The notes under the pieces: generated by a model | The model's input: the letters and a program-made list of their open reading frames with translations, nothing else | Database searches by the model: none | Told to the model about the DNA's origin: nothing | Shown: positions 52,579 through 59,438 of the stretch, piece by piece | Layout of the letters: each line of letters begins with the position of its first letter | Numbering within the stretch: the first letter of the stretch is position 1 | From: Pelagibacter sp052048135 | GTDB taxonomy: Bacteria > Pseudomonadota > Alphaproteobacteria > Pelagibacterales > Pelagibacteraceae | Length of the DNA: 64,000 nucleotides | Reading direction: 5' to 3' | Assembly: GCF_052048135.1 (NCBI RefSeq) | Contig: NZ_JBNAIM010000002.1 | Location: forward strand, 744,001 to 808,000 | Made by a program: the position numbers and the translations under genes

Positions 52579-52973
52579 TAAAATACCTTACAAATTATTT
52601 CTCCACCCACTCTTTGTTTTCTAGCATCAATATCTGTCATGACACCTTTAGGTGTTGAAACTATTGCAATACCTAAACCATTGTTGATTTTTGGCAAACC
52701 ATCTGCACTTGAAAATATTCTTCTCCCTGGTTTAGAAACTCTTTCAAATGTACTAATTACTGGGTTGCCTGAGTGGTACTTAAGTTCTAAAGACAATAAT
52801 GATTTATTGTTTTCTTTATTTACTTTAAAATCTTTTATAAAACCTTCATTTTTTAAGATATCAGCAATTTTTGTTTTAAAGTTTGATGAGGGTAACTCTA
52901 CCTTTTTATGGCTTCTCTCTTGAGCATTTTTAATTCTTGCTATCATATCTCCAATTGGGTCACTTAAACTCAT
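52578..52973 (-). CDS. rpsH: 30S ribosomal protein S8
   Basis: S8 is a key 16S rRNA-binding protein and, in E. coli, the translational repressor of the spc operon. The 131 aa protein starts SLSDPIGDMIARIKNAQER and ends with GLGIAIVSTPKGVMTDIDARKQRVGGEIICKVF. It follows rpsN after 10 bases. A feedback role here is likely from family knowledge but not visible in the sequence. Confidence 0.98.
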   Translation of the reverse strand: MSLSDPIGDMIARIKNAQERSHKKVELPSSNFKTKIADILKNEGFIKDFKVNKENNKSLLSLELKYHSGNPVISTFERVSKPGRRIFSSADGLPKINNGLGIAIVSTPKGVMTDIDARKQRVGGEIICKVF

Positions 52974-52983
52974 ATATTCCTTT

Positions 52984-53289
52984 CTACCAACTTGATTTAA
53001 CTAAACCTGGTATCTTTCCTTGCAATCCTAATTGTCTCAATGCAATTCTAGATATTTTTAATTTTCTGTAAACTCCATGAGGTCTTCCTGTAATTTGACA
53101 TCTATTCATCACTCTTATTTTTGCAGAATTCCTAGGTAGTTTTGACAATTTTTGCTGTGCATTAAATCTTTCCTCTAAAGGGAGTTTTTTGTTCATAATA
53201 ATTTTTTTTAACTTCGCTCTTTTTTTATAAAGCTTATTCGATAGATTTATTCGTTTGTTGTTTTTATTTATTGAACTTAACTTAGCCAT
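52984..53289 (-). CDS. rpsN: 30S ribosomal protein S14, zinc-free form
   Basis: S14 lies in the head of the small subunit. The 101 aa protein is of the long, zinc-free type: the CXXC pairs of the short form are absent and only one cysteine occurs (NRCQITGRPHGVYRKLKISRIALRQL). It starts MAKLSSINKNNKRINL and ends GLQGKIPGLVKSSW. It lies one base after rplE. Confidence 0.97.
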   Translation of the reverse strand: MAKLSSINKNNKRINLSNKLYKKRAKLKKIIMNKKLPLEERFNAQQKLSKLPRNSAKIRVMNRCQITGRPHGVYRKLKISRIALRQLGLQGKIPGLVKSSW

Positions 53290-53290
53290 A

Positions 53291-53845
53291 TTAATTGTCT
53301 CCTTTTTTAATAAATGGAAAATTTAATTTTTCTAATAAAGCAAAACTATGTTCTTTATTTTTTGCTGAAATCACAATTATAATATCTAAACCTCTGACTT
53401 TATCTGCTCTATCAAAGCTAACTTCTGGAAAGATAATATGCTCTTTAACACCAAAGCTATAATTACCAAATTTATCAAATCCATTCGCTGATAATCCTCT
53501 AAAATCTTTAATTCTTGGTAAAGCAATATTGACTAATCTATCGAGGAATTCATACATCTTATCTTTTCTAAGTGTGACTTTCAAACCTGCATTTGAACCT
53601 TTTCTAGTTTTAAAATTTGCAACTGATTTTTTAAATTTGGTAGTTACTGGTTTTTGACCAGTTATTTTTGCTAAATCTTCTTCACATGATTTCAAAATTT
53701 TTGAGTCGTTGCCGTCTAAACCAAGACCCATATTTAAAATAATCTTTTCAATTTTTGGACCCATGTATAAATTTTTAAATCCAAACTGAGATTTTAAAGC
53801 AGGTTGAATTTCTTTGTAATAAAGTTCTTTTAGTCTTGGTGTCAT
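53291..53845 (-). CDS. rplE: 50S ribosomal protein L5
   Basis: L5 binds 5S rRNA and contacts the P-site tRNA. The 184 aa protein has ENMGLG-type ILNMGLGLDGND, TGQKPVTTKFKKSVANFKTRKGSNAGLKVTLRKDKMYEFLDRLVNIALPRIKDFRGL and the end with GLDIIIVISAKNKEHSFALL. Length is normal. The neighbour rplX ends where it starts. Confidence 0.98.
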   Translation of the reverse strand: MTPRLKELYYKEIQPALKSQFGFKNLYMGPKIEKIILNMGLGLDGNDSKILKSCEEDLAKITGQKPVTTKFKKSVANFKTRKGSNAGLKVTLRKDKMYEFLDRLVNIALPRIKDFRGLSANGFDKFGNYSFGVKEHIIFPEVSFDRADKVRGLDIIIVISAKNKEHSFALLEKLNFPFIKKGDN

Positions 53846-54093
53846 TATTTTTTAGCCTCAGATTTTTTATTTTTAACTTTTTCATCAACTAATTTTAGAT
53901 TAGATAAATGAATAAAACTCTCTTTAGAAAAAATGCCACCTTTTTTCTCTTTTGTTGTTTTTACATGTTTTTTAACCATATTAATTTCTTTGACTTTCGC
54001 TCTATTATTTAATCTATCAATCTCAATTACTTCACCTTCTTTTTTTTTATCTCTACCTGATAAAACTTTTACCTTTAATCCTTTTTTAATCAT
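53845..54093 (-). CDS. rplX: 50S ribosomal protein L24, short
   Basis: L24 is an early assembly protein of the large subunit. The 82 aa product has the KOW motif LKVKVLSGRDKKKEGEVIEIDR and KVKEINMVKKHVKTTKEKKGGIFSKE. Family members are usually about 100-105 aa. Here the C-terminal part after residue 70 is shortened to a basic end (VKNKKSEAKK). One-base junctions on both sides indicate coupled translation. Confidence 0.95.
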   Translation of the reverse strand: MIKKGLKVKVLSGRDKKKEGEVIEIDRLNNRAKVKEINMVKKHVKTTKEKKGGIFSKESFIHLSNLKLVDEKVKNKKSEAKK

Positions 54094-54461
54094 TATAAAA
54101 CCTCCGGTGCCAATGAAATAATTTTCATTTGCCCTTTATTTCTTAATTCTCTCGTTACTGGACCAAAGATCCTTGTTCCAACTGGTTCGCCTTTATCATC
54201 AACTAAAACAGCTGCATTATTATCAAATTTTACCTTGGATCCATCATCTCTATGAATTCCTTTTTTTACTCTAACTACTACAGCTTTATGAACTGATCCT
54301 TTTTTTACTTTTCCCTTAGGAATTGCTTCTTTAACAGCTATGACGATAGTATCACCAATGCTAGCATATCGTCTCTTGGAACCACCTAAAACTTTAATGC
54401 ACTCTATTTTTTTTGCACCAGTATTATCAGCAACATTTAATTCTGTTTGAACTTGAATCAT
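54093..54461 (-). CDS. rplN: 50S ribosomal protein L14
   Basis: L14 forms an intersubunit bridge. The 122 aa protein is a near-canonical L14: MIQVQTELNVADNTGAKKIECIKVLGGS, then GDTIVIAVKEAIPKGKVKKG and the end GTRIFGPVTRELRNKGQMKIISLAPEVL. It has the normal length. It lies between rpsQ and rplX with single-base junctions. Confidence 0.98.
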   Translation of the reverse strand: MIQVQTELNVADNTGAKKIECIKVLGGSKRRYASIGDTIVIAVKEAIPKGKVKKGSVHKAVVVRVKKGIHRDDGSKVKFDNNAAVLVDDKGEPVGTRIFGPVTRELRNKGQMKIISLAPEVL

Positions 54462-54697
54462 TATTTCGTACTCTCCATAACTTGAAATTTTTTATTCTTT
54501 GAATAAGGCTTACTTTCAATAATAGATACTTTGTCACCTGTCTTAAATTTGTTATTTTCATCATGAGCATTATATTTTTTTCTTACTTTAATCACTTTTT
54601 TTAAAAGTGGATGAGAGTATTTTCTTTCAACTAATACAGTTACAGTTTTGTTAGGTTTGTCACTCACAACCACACCTGTTAATATTTTCTTAGGCAT
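54461..54697 (-). CDS. rpsQ: 30S ribosomal protein S17
   Basis: S17 is a primary 16S rRNA-binding protein. The 78 aa protein opens PKKILTGVVVSDKPNKTVTVLVERKYSHPLLKKVIKVRKKYNAHDENN and has the GDKVSIIESKPYSKNKKFQVME end. It matches the S17 OB-fold. Its 5' end overlaps rpmC by 8 bases. Confidence 0.97.
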   Translation of the reverse strand: MPKKILTGVVVSDKPNKTVTVLVERKYSHPLLKKVIKVRKKYNAHDENNKFKTGDKVSIIESKPYSKNKKFQVMESTK

Positions 54698-54890
54698 TTA
54701 ATTTTCCTTTTAAAATTGTTTTTAATCTTGCTATTGTTTTTTTAGTCTCGGTTATTTTAGCAGGATTAGTTATTTGTGAATTAATTTTTTGAAATCTAAA
54801 ATTAAATAAGTCTTTTTTAAATTTATCAATATTTTTCAAAATTTCATCTTTAGATAGTTTTTTAATTTCTTGTTTTTTCATTTTAAGCAA
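54690..54890 (-). CDS. rpmC: 50S ribosomal protein L29
   Basis: L29 lies near the polypeptide exit tunnel and helps dock SRP and trigger factor. The 66 aa protein is two helices: LKMKKQEIKKLSKDEILKNIDKFKKDLFNFRFQK and then TKKTIARLKTIL. This matches L29. It overlaps both rplP and rpsQ by 8 bases. Met4 (MKKQEIKKL) is a possible alternative start. Confidence 0.95.
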   Translation of the reverse strand: MLKMKKQEIKKLSKDEILKNIDKFKKDLFNFRFQKINSQITNPAKITETKKTIARLKTILKGKLNA

Positions 54891-55293
54891 ATCTCTTAAT
54901 AGTTTTTGTTTTTATTGGTAATTTTGCTGAAGCTTTATATAGAGCTTCTTTTGCTATTTGTTCAGAGACACCATCAACTTCAAATAAAATCCTACCAGGT
55001 TTTACTCTACAAGCATAAAATTCTGGAGAACCTTTACCTTTCCCCATCCGAACTTCTATAGGTTTTTTTGATACAGGAATATTTGGAAAAACTCTTGTCC
55101 AAACTCTACCTTGTCTTTTCATATGTCTAGTAAGTGCTACTCTAGCAGCTTCTATTTGCTTACCAGTAACTCTGTCTGGAGACAAAGCTTTTAATGCATA
55201 AGCCCCATAATTAATTAAATTTGCTCTTGAGGCAGTTCCATGAATTCTGCCTTTATGCGCTTTTCTCCATTTAGTACGAACTGGTTGTAACAT
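54883..55293 (-). CDS. rplP: 50S ribosomal protein L16
   Basis: L16 organises the A-site region of the large subunit. The 136 aa protein starts MLQPVRTKWRKAHKGRIHGTASRANLINYGAYALKAL. IEAARVALTRHMKRQGRVWTRVFPNIPVSKKPIEVRMGKGKGSPEFYACRVKPGRILFE is the central block. Its length and motifs are those of a full L16. It lies between rpsC (3-base gap) and rpmC (8-base overlap). Confidence 0.98.
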   Translation of the reverse strand: MLQPVRTKWRKAHKGRIHGTASRANLINYGAYALKALSPDRVTGKQIEAARVALTRHMKRQGRVWTRVFPNIPVSKKPIEVRMGKGKGSPEFYACRVKPGRILFEVDGVSEQIAKEALYKASAKLPIKTKTIKRFA

Positions 55294-55296
55294 CTA

Positions 55297-55974
55297 TTAT
55301 TTACCCTCTTTTAATTTAACTTTATTTGTTTCTTGACTAAATTCTTTTGCAAAAACCTCACCTTTATATATCCAAACTTTAATTCCTATTATTCCGTAAG
55401 TTGTTAATGCCTCTGCTTCAGCATAATCTATATCTGCTCTTAAAGTGTGTGAAGGTATACTTCCATCTCTTAGCCATTCAGTTCTTGCAATTTCATTTCC
55501 ACCCAATCTACCACTTATTGAAACTTTAATACCTTTTGCACCTAATCTTAAACATGATTGCATCGCTCTCTTCATTGCTCTTCTATATGAAATTCTTTTT
55601 ACTAATTGTTGCGCAATATTTTCAGCAACTAAATATGCATTTGTTTCAGGTTTCTTAACTTCTTTAATATTTAAATTTACTTCGTTAGTAGTAAATCTTG
55701 ACAAGTTATTTTTAATTTTATCAATATCACTTCCTTTTTTTCCTATAACAAAACCTGGTCTAGAAGTATAAATAGTCACATAACATTTATTAGATGTTCT
55801 TTCTATCATTACCTTTGATACACCAGAGTTAATAACATTTTTTTTTATATATTCTCTAATTTTAAAATCTTCTATTAAGAAATTTCCAAAATCTTTCTTT
55901 TTAGCATACCAAACAGAGTCCCAGCCTCTATTGACTCCTAATCTAAAACCTACAGGATTAACTTTTTGACCCAT
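55297..55974 (-). CDS. rpsC: 30S ribosomal protein S3
   Basis: S3 lies at the mRNA entry channel. The 225 aa protein has MGQKVNPVGFRLGVNRGWDSVWYAKK, the KH domain with SRPGFVIGKKGSDIDKIKN, and the C-terminal GRLGGNEIARTEWLRDGSIPSHTLRADIDYAEAEALTTYGIIGIKVWIYKG. It overlaps rplV by 17 bases. The tail after the last block is short and basic. Confidence 0.98.
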   Translation of the reverse strand: MGQKVNPVGFRLGVNRGWDSVWYAKKKDFGNFLIEDFKIREYIKKNVINSGVSKVMIERTSNKCYVTIYTSRPGFVIGKKGSDIDKIKNNLSRFTTNEVNLNIKEVKKPETNAYLVAENIAQQLVKRISYRRAMKRAMQSCLRLGAKGIKVSISGRLGGNEIARTEWLRDGSIPSHTLRADIDYAEAEALTTYGIIGIKVWIYKGEVFAKEFSQETNKVKLKEGK

Positions 55975-56356
55975 GACTCTCCATTTTCTTTGCTTCTGAT
56001 AAAATTATTGTAACACTTGAATAAGGTTTCAAAATAGGCGCAGCTCTCCCTTTTGCTCTAGGTCTAAACCTTTTCATTGTTATTTTTTTTCCACAATAAG
56101 CTTCTTTTACGATCAACTTATCAATATCATACTGAAAATTATTTTCTGCATTTGCAACTGCTGAACTGATAGTTTTTCTTATGTCTCGAGTAATTCTTTT
56201 TTCTGAAAATTGAAGATCTCTAATCGCTATATCAACCTTTTTGCCAACTATACCTTTTAAAATAGGATTAAGTTTTCTTACACTTGATCTAATATTATTA
56301 TTAATTGATCTAACCACTTTTTCCTTATTTTTTTCTAATTTCTTTTTTTTACTCAT
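55958..56356 (-). CDS. rplV: 50S ribosomal protein L22
   Basis: L22 lines the exit tunnel with its long hairpin. The 132 aa protein begins with a basic stretch (MSKKKKLEKNKEKVVRSINNN). SSVRKLNPILKGIVGKKVDIAIRDLQFSEKRITRDIRKTISSAVANAENN and the GRAAPILKPYSSVTIILSEAK end are recognisable. The hairpin segment KKITMKRFRPRAKGRAAP is conserved. Overlaps rpsC by 17 bases. Confidence 0.96.
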   Translation of the reverse strand: MSKKKKLEKNKEKVVRSINNNIRSSVRKLNPILKGIVGKKVDIAIRDLQFSEKRITRDIRKTISSAVANAENNFQYDIDKLIVKEAYCGKKITMKRFRPRAKGRAAPILKPYSSVTIILSEAKKMESHGSKS

Positions 56357-56358
56357 AA

Positions 56359-56658
56359 TTATTTTTTAACCTCTGCTTCAGCTGGCTTTGCTTTTTTATC
56401 TGCAGGTGTATGACCAAAAAATGTTCTTGTTGGTGCAAATTCTCCTAATTTATGACCCACCATATCTTCTGAAATTGTTATTGGTATAAATTTTTTTCCA
56501 TTATAAATTAAAAAACTAACTCCAACAAAATCTGGGATTATAGTTGATTTTCTAGACCAAGTTTTAATAGGTATTTTTTTTGGATCTGTTTTATATTTAT
56601 CAACTTTTTTGATTAAACTTTGTTCTACAAAAGGTCCTTTCCAAACTGCTCTAGCCAT
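56359..56658 (-). CDS. rpsS: 30S ribosomal protein S19
   Basis: S19 lies in the head of the small subunit next to S13. The 99 aa protein has MARAVWKGPFVEQSLIKKV, KTWSRKSTIIPDFVGVSFLIYNGKKFIPITISEDMVGHKLGEFAPTRTFFGH and a short basic/acidic tail. The core is normal. A one-base junction ties it to rplB. Confidence 0.97.
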   Translation of the reverse strand: MARAVWKGPFVEQSLIKKVDKYKTDPKKIPIKTWSRKSTIIPDFVGVSFLIYNGKKFIPITISEDMVGHKLGEFAPTRTFFGHTPADKKAKPAEAEVKK

Positions 56659-57497
56659 TATTTTGTATCCTTCCTTTTGTTTCTTCTTTTAACTATATAT
56701 TTATCTGTTCTTTTATTATCTCTTGTTTTTAATCCTTTTGCTGATTGGCCTTTAGGTGAAACTGGGTGTCTTCCACCTGCTGATTTACCTTCACCACCTC
56801 CATGTGGGTGATCAACAGGATTTTTAACAACACCACGTGTATGAGGTCTTCTTCCTAACCATCTTGATCTTCCTGCTTTTCCAATTTTAATATTTTTTTG
56901 ATCAGGATTGCTTAAAACACCAATTGTAGCCAAAGATCTTGAATCAATTTTTCTTACTTCACCTGAAGCTAATTTGATTAAACTATAATTTCCATCTAAA
57001 CCACTTATGGTAACAGAAGTACCAGCAGATCTTGCAATTTTTCCACCACCACCAGGTTGAATTTCAACATTATGAATATTAATACCTACTGGAATATCTT
57101 GTAACGGCATACAATTACCAATTTTTATTTCTTTTTTTGATCCATTTTCAACTTTATCTCCAACTTTTATTTTTTGTGGTGCAAGGTAATAAGCATAAGA
57201 ACCATCATCAAATTTTACTAACATTATGTAACAAGATCTATTTGGATCATATTCAATTCTTTCAACTGTTGCCGGCATATCAAATTTTTTTCTATAAAAA
57301 TCAACATGTCTGTACATTTTTTTATGTCCGCCAGCTCTATTTATAGAAGTGATATGACCATTATTGTTTCTGCCTTTCATTGCATTTTTCGGTGAAACTA
57401 ATGATTTAAAAGGCTTCCCTTTCCATAATCCAGTTCTATCAATGAGAATTGTGCCTCGAGTAGATTTTGTATATGGTTTAAAAGTTTTTAATGCCAT
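56658..57497 (-). CDS. rplB: 50S ribosomal protein L2
   Basis: L2 is a core 23S rRNA-binding protein near the peptidyl-transferase centre. The 279 aa protein starts with FKPYTKSTRGTILIDRTGLWKGKP and has ITSINRAGGHKKMYRHVDFYRKKFDMPATVERIEYDPNRSCYIMLV. The key C-terminal block GVVKNPVDHPHGGGEGKSAGGRHPVSPKGQ carries the essential histidine-rich loop. Length is typical. Confidence 0.98.
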   Translation of the reverse strand: MALKTFKPYTKSTRGTILIDRTGLWKGKPFKSLVSPKNAMKGRNNNGHITSINRAGGHKKMYRHVDFYRKKFDMPATVERIEYDPNRSCYIMLVKFDDGSYAYYLAPQKIKVGDKVENGSKKEIKIGNCMPLQDIPVGINIHNVEIQPGGGGKIARSAGTSVTISGLDGNYSLIKLASGEVRKIDSRSLATIGVLSNPDQKNIKIGKAGRSRWLGRRPHTRGVVKNPVDHPHGGGEGKSAGGRHPVSPKGQSAKGLKTRDNKRTDKYIVKRRNKRKDTK

Positions 57498-57498
57498 T

Positions 57499-57792
57499 TT
57501 ATATTCCAGTTGTTAGATCAATACTTTGACCTTTTTTAAGTGTTATAATTGCTTTTTTAAAACCAGAAACTTTTACTTTTCTTCCTCTAGTAAACTTAGT
57601 TCTGTTCTGTTTGTTAATTATATTAATCTTTGTAACATTAACTTTAAAAATTTTTTCAATATTGCTTTTAAGACTTTTTTTATTTGCATTAGTAGGTACT
57701 TTAAAAACAATTTTATTTTGTTCAGATAAATTTGTAGATTTTTCGGTTACTAAAGGTGATAAAATCTTATCATATAAATGTATCTTTTCCAT
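57499..57792 (-). CDS. rplW: 50S ribosomal protein L23
   Basis: L23 lies at the tunnel exit and binds trigger factor and SRP. The 97 aa protein has YDKILSPLVTEKSTNLSEQNKIVFKVPTNANKKSLKSNIEKIFKVNVTKINIINKQNRT and the closing KVSGFKKAIITLKKGQSIDL. The pattern fits L23. It begins one base after rplD ends and ends one base before rplB begins. Confidence 0.97.
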   Translation of the reverse strand: MEKIHLYDKILSPLVTEKSTNLSEQNKIVFKVPTNANKKSLKSNIEKIFKVNVTKINIINKQNRTKFTRGRKVKVSGFKKAIITLKKGQSIDLTTGI

Positions 57793-58416
57793 TTAAGCAT
57801 ACCTCTTTTCTAATTCTTTGACTGAAGTTTCAGTAAATACAACTTTTTTAAATTTTACAATATCAAAAGCACTAAAATGATTAATATCTGTAACTTTAAT
57901 ATTAGGAATATTTCTTATTGATTTTTCTACATTAACTTTAGAAGTTTTATCTAAAATGATTATTGAGTTTAATATTTCAAACTTTTTTAAAATTAAATTC
58001 ATTTCTTTTGTTTTTTTTATTTCAGAAGTAAAATCATTGAAAATAATTAAATTTTTATTTTTAGCTTTATCACTTATTAAAGAAGCAATACTTTGTTTTT
58101 TCTCACTCTTGTTTAGTTTTCTTTTTTTATAAGATAATTCCCCTTTAGGACCATGAGCTACACCACCGCCTACAAAAATAGGAGCTTTTCTACTTGCATG
58201 TCTAGCATTACCTGTACCTTTTTGTGCATAAATTTTAGATGTAGGACCTGAAACTTCATTTTGTTGTTTTGTTTTTGCATGTCTTCCCTTGTAGTTTGCA
58301 TTTGTTTTATACAGTACAGTGTTTACTAATTTTTTATTAATTTTAGCCGAAAAAATCTTATCTAAAACTTCTATAGAGCTTTTTTTTCCATCTAAATTCA
58401 ATTTATCTATCTTCAT
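57793..58416 (-). CDS. rplD: 50S ribosomal protein L4
   Basis: L4 has an extended loop in the exit tunnel and, in E. coli, represses the S10 operon. The 207 aa protein has NANYKGRHAKTKQQNEVSGPTSKIYAQKGTGNARHASRKAPIFVGGGVAHGPKGELSYKKRKLNKSEKKQS, the loop region, and a C-terminal globular part of isoleucine- and lysine-rich sequence. Its sequence is diverged in the last third. The start overlaps rplC by one base. Confidence 0.96.
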   Translation of the reverse strand: MKIDKLNLDGKKSSIEVLDKIFSAKINKKLVNTVLYKTNANYKGRHAKTKQQNEVSGPTSKIYAQKGTGNARHASRKAPIFVGGGVAHGPKGELSYKKRKLNKSEKKQSIASLISDKAKNKNLIIFNDFTSEIKKTKEMNLILKKFEILNSIIILDKTSKVNVEKSIRNIPNIKVTDINHFSAFDIVKFKKVVFTETSVKELEKRYA

Positions 58417-59126
58417 TATTTCTTCTTTTTATCCGGTGTTTTTTTAGCTATTTCAGCAGCTTTATGTTTTTCACTAATTGTCATCTTTTTTATATTTTTT
58501 ACTGAACCTTTTACAAGGACCTCAGAATTTTTTGCGCCTGGTATTGAACCTTTTAAATAAAGCAATTCATTTTCAAGATCAGTTTTAATTATTTCTATAT
58601 TCTGCATTGTTCTTAATTTATCACCCATATGACCAGCCATTTTTTTTCCTTTAAATACCTTTCCAGGATCTTGTCTTTGACCAGTTGAACCATGAGATCT
58701 GTGAGAAATTGAAACACCATGTGTTGCTCTTAAGCCACCAAAATTATGCCTTTTCATTGCTCCGGCAAAACCTTTTCCAATAGTTTTTGATCTTGTATCT
58801 ACAAATTTAATATCTTTAAAAATTTCTAGACCAAACTCATTTCCTTCTTTGTAATCTTCAATATTTTCAACTCTATATTCCTTGAGTTTTTTCTTAGCTT
58901 CAGTGTTTTTTTTCGCAAAATAACCTTTCATTGCTTTTGTCAGCTTCGAATTCTTAATTTTACCGTATCCAAGTTGCACAGCTTTATAACCTCTTTTTTC
59001 TTCGTCAATAACATGAATGACTCTTGCCTTTTCCATTTTTAATACAGTTACAGGAACTAGCTGACCAGACTTATAAAATTCTCTGGTCATCCCAATTTTT
59101 TTTCCTAGTAAAGCTATTTCGCTCAT
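58416..59126 (-). CDS. rplC: 50S ribosomal protein L3
   Basis: L3 starts large-subunit assembly. The 236 aa protein has IALLGKKIGMTREFYKSGQLVPVTVLKME. MKRHNFGGLRATHGVSISHRSHGSTGQRQDPGKVFKGKKMAGHMGDKLRT follows, with the usual methylated glutamine region (GQRQDPG). A basic tail after residue 210 (KMTISEKHKAAEIAKKTPDKKKK) extends the usual end. It lies 2 bases after rpsJ. Confidence 0.98.
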   Translation of the reverse strand: MSEIALLGKKIGMTREFYKSGQLVPVTVLKMEKARVIHVIDEEKRGYKAVQLGYGKIKNSKLTKAMKGYFAKKNTEAKKKLKEYRVENIEDYKEGNEFGLEIFKDIKFVDTRSKTIGKGFAGAMKRHNFGGLRATHGVSISHRSHGSTGQRQDPGKVFKGKKMAGHMGDKLRTMQNIEIIKTDLENELLYLKGSIPGAKNSEVLVKGSVKNIKKMTISEKHKAAEIAKKTPDKKKK

Positions 59127-59128
59127 GA

Positions 59129-59437
59129 TTATATTTTAATCTCCACGTCAACTCCTGAAGCTAAGTCTAGCTTCATTAAAGCTTCAACAGTTTGTGGAGT
59201 TGGTTCAATAATGTCAATTAATCTTTTATGAGTTCTTGACTCAAACTGTTCTCTACTTTTTTTATCAATATGTGGTGATCTTAAAACTGTATATCTTTCT
59301 ATTCTTGTTGGAAGAGGAATTGGACCTTTAATTGTAGCACCAGTTCTTTTTACCGTATTTACTATTTCCTCAGTTGAGGCATCTAAGATTTTATTGTCGT
59401 AAGCTCTAAGTTTTATTCTAATATTTTGTTTTTCCAT
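59129..59437 (-). CDS. rpsJ: 30S ribosomal protein S10
   Basis: S10 lies in the small-subunit head and also acts with NusB in antitermination. The protein from the ATG at 59437 is 102 aa, the normal length. A TTG 12 bases earlier would give an unusual MQAK extension overlapping fusA and is less likely. RIKLRAYDNKILDASTEEIVNTVKRTGATIKGPIPLPT and the closing LMKLDLASGVDVEIKI match S10. The gene begins two bases past the fusA stop; tuf is not between them. Confidence 0.97.
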   Translation of the reverse strand: MEKQNIRIKLRAYDNKILDASTEEIVNTVKRTGATIKGPIPLPTRIERYTVLRSPHIDKKSREQFESRTHKRLIDIIEPTPQTVEALMKLDLASGVDVEIKI

Positions 59438-59438
59438 T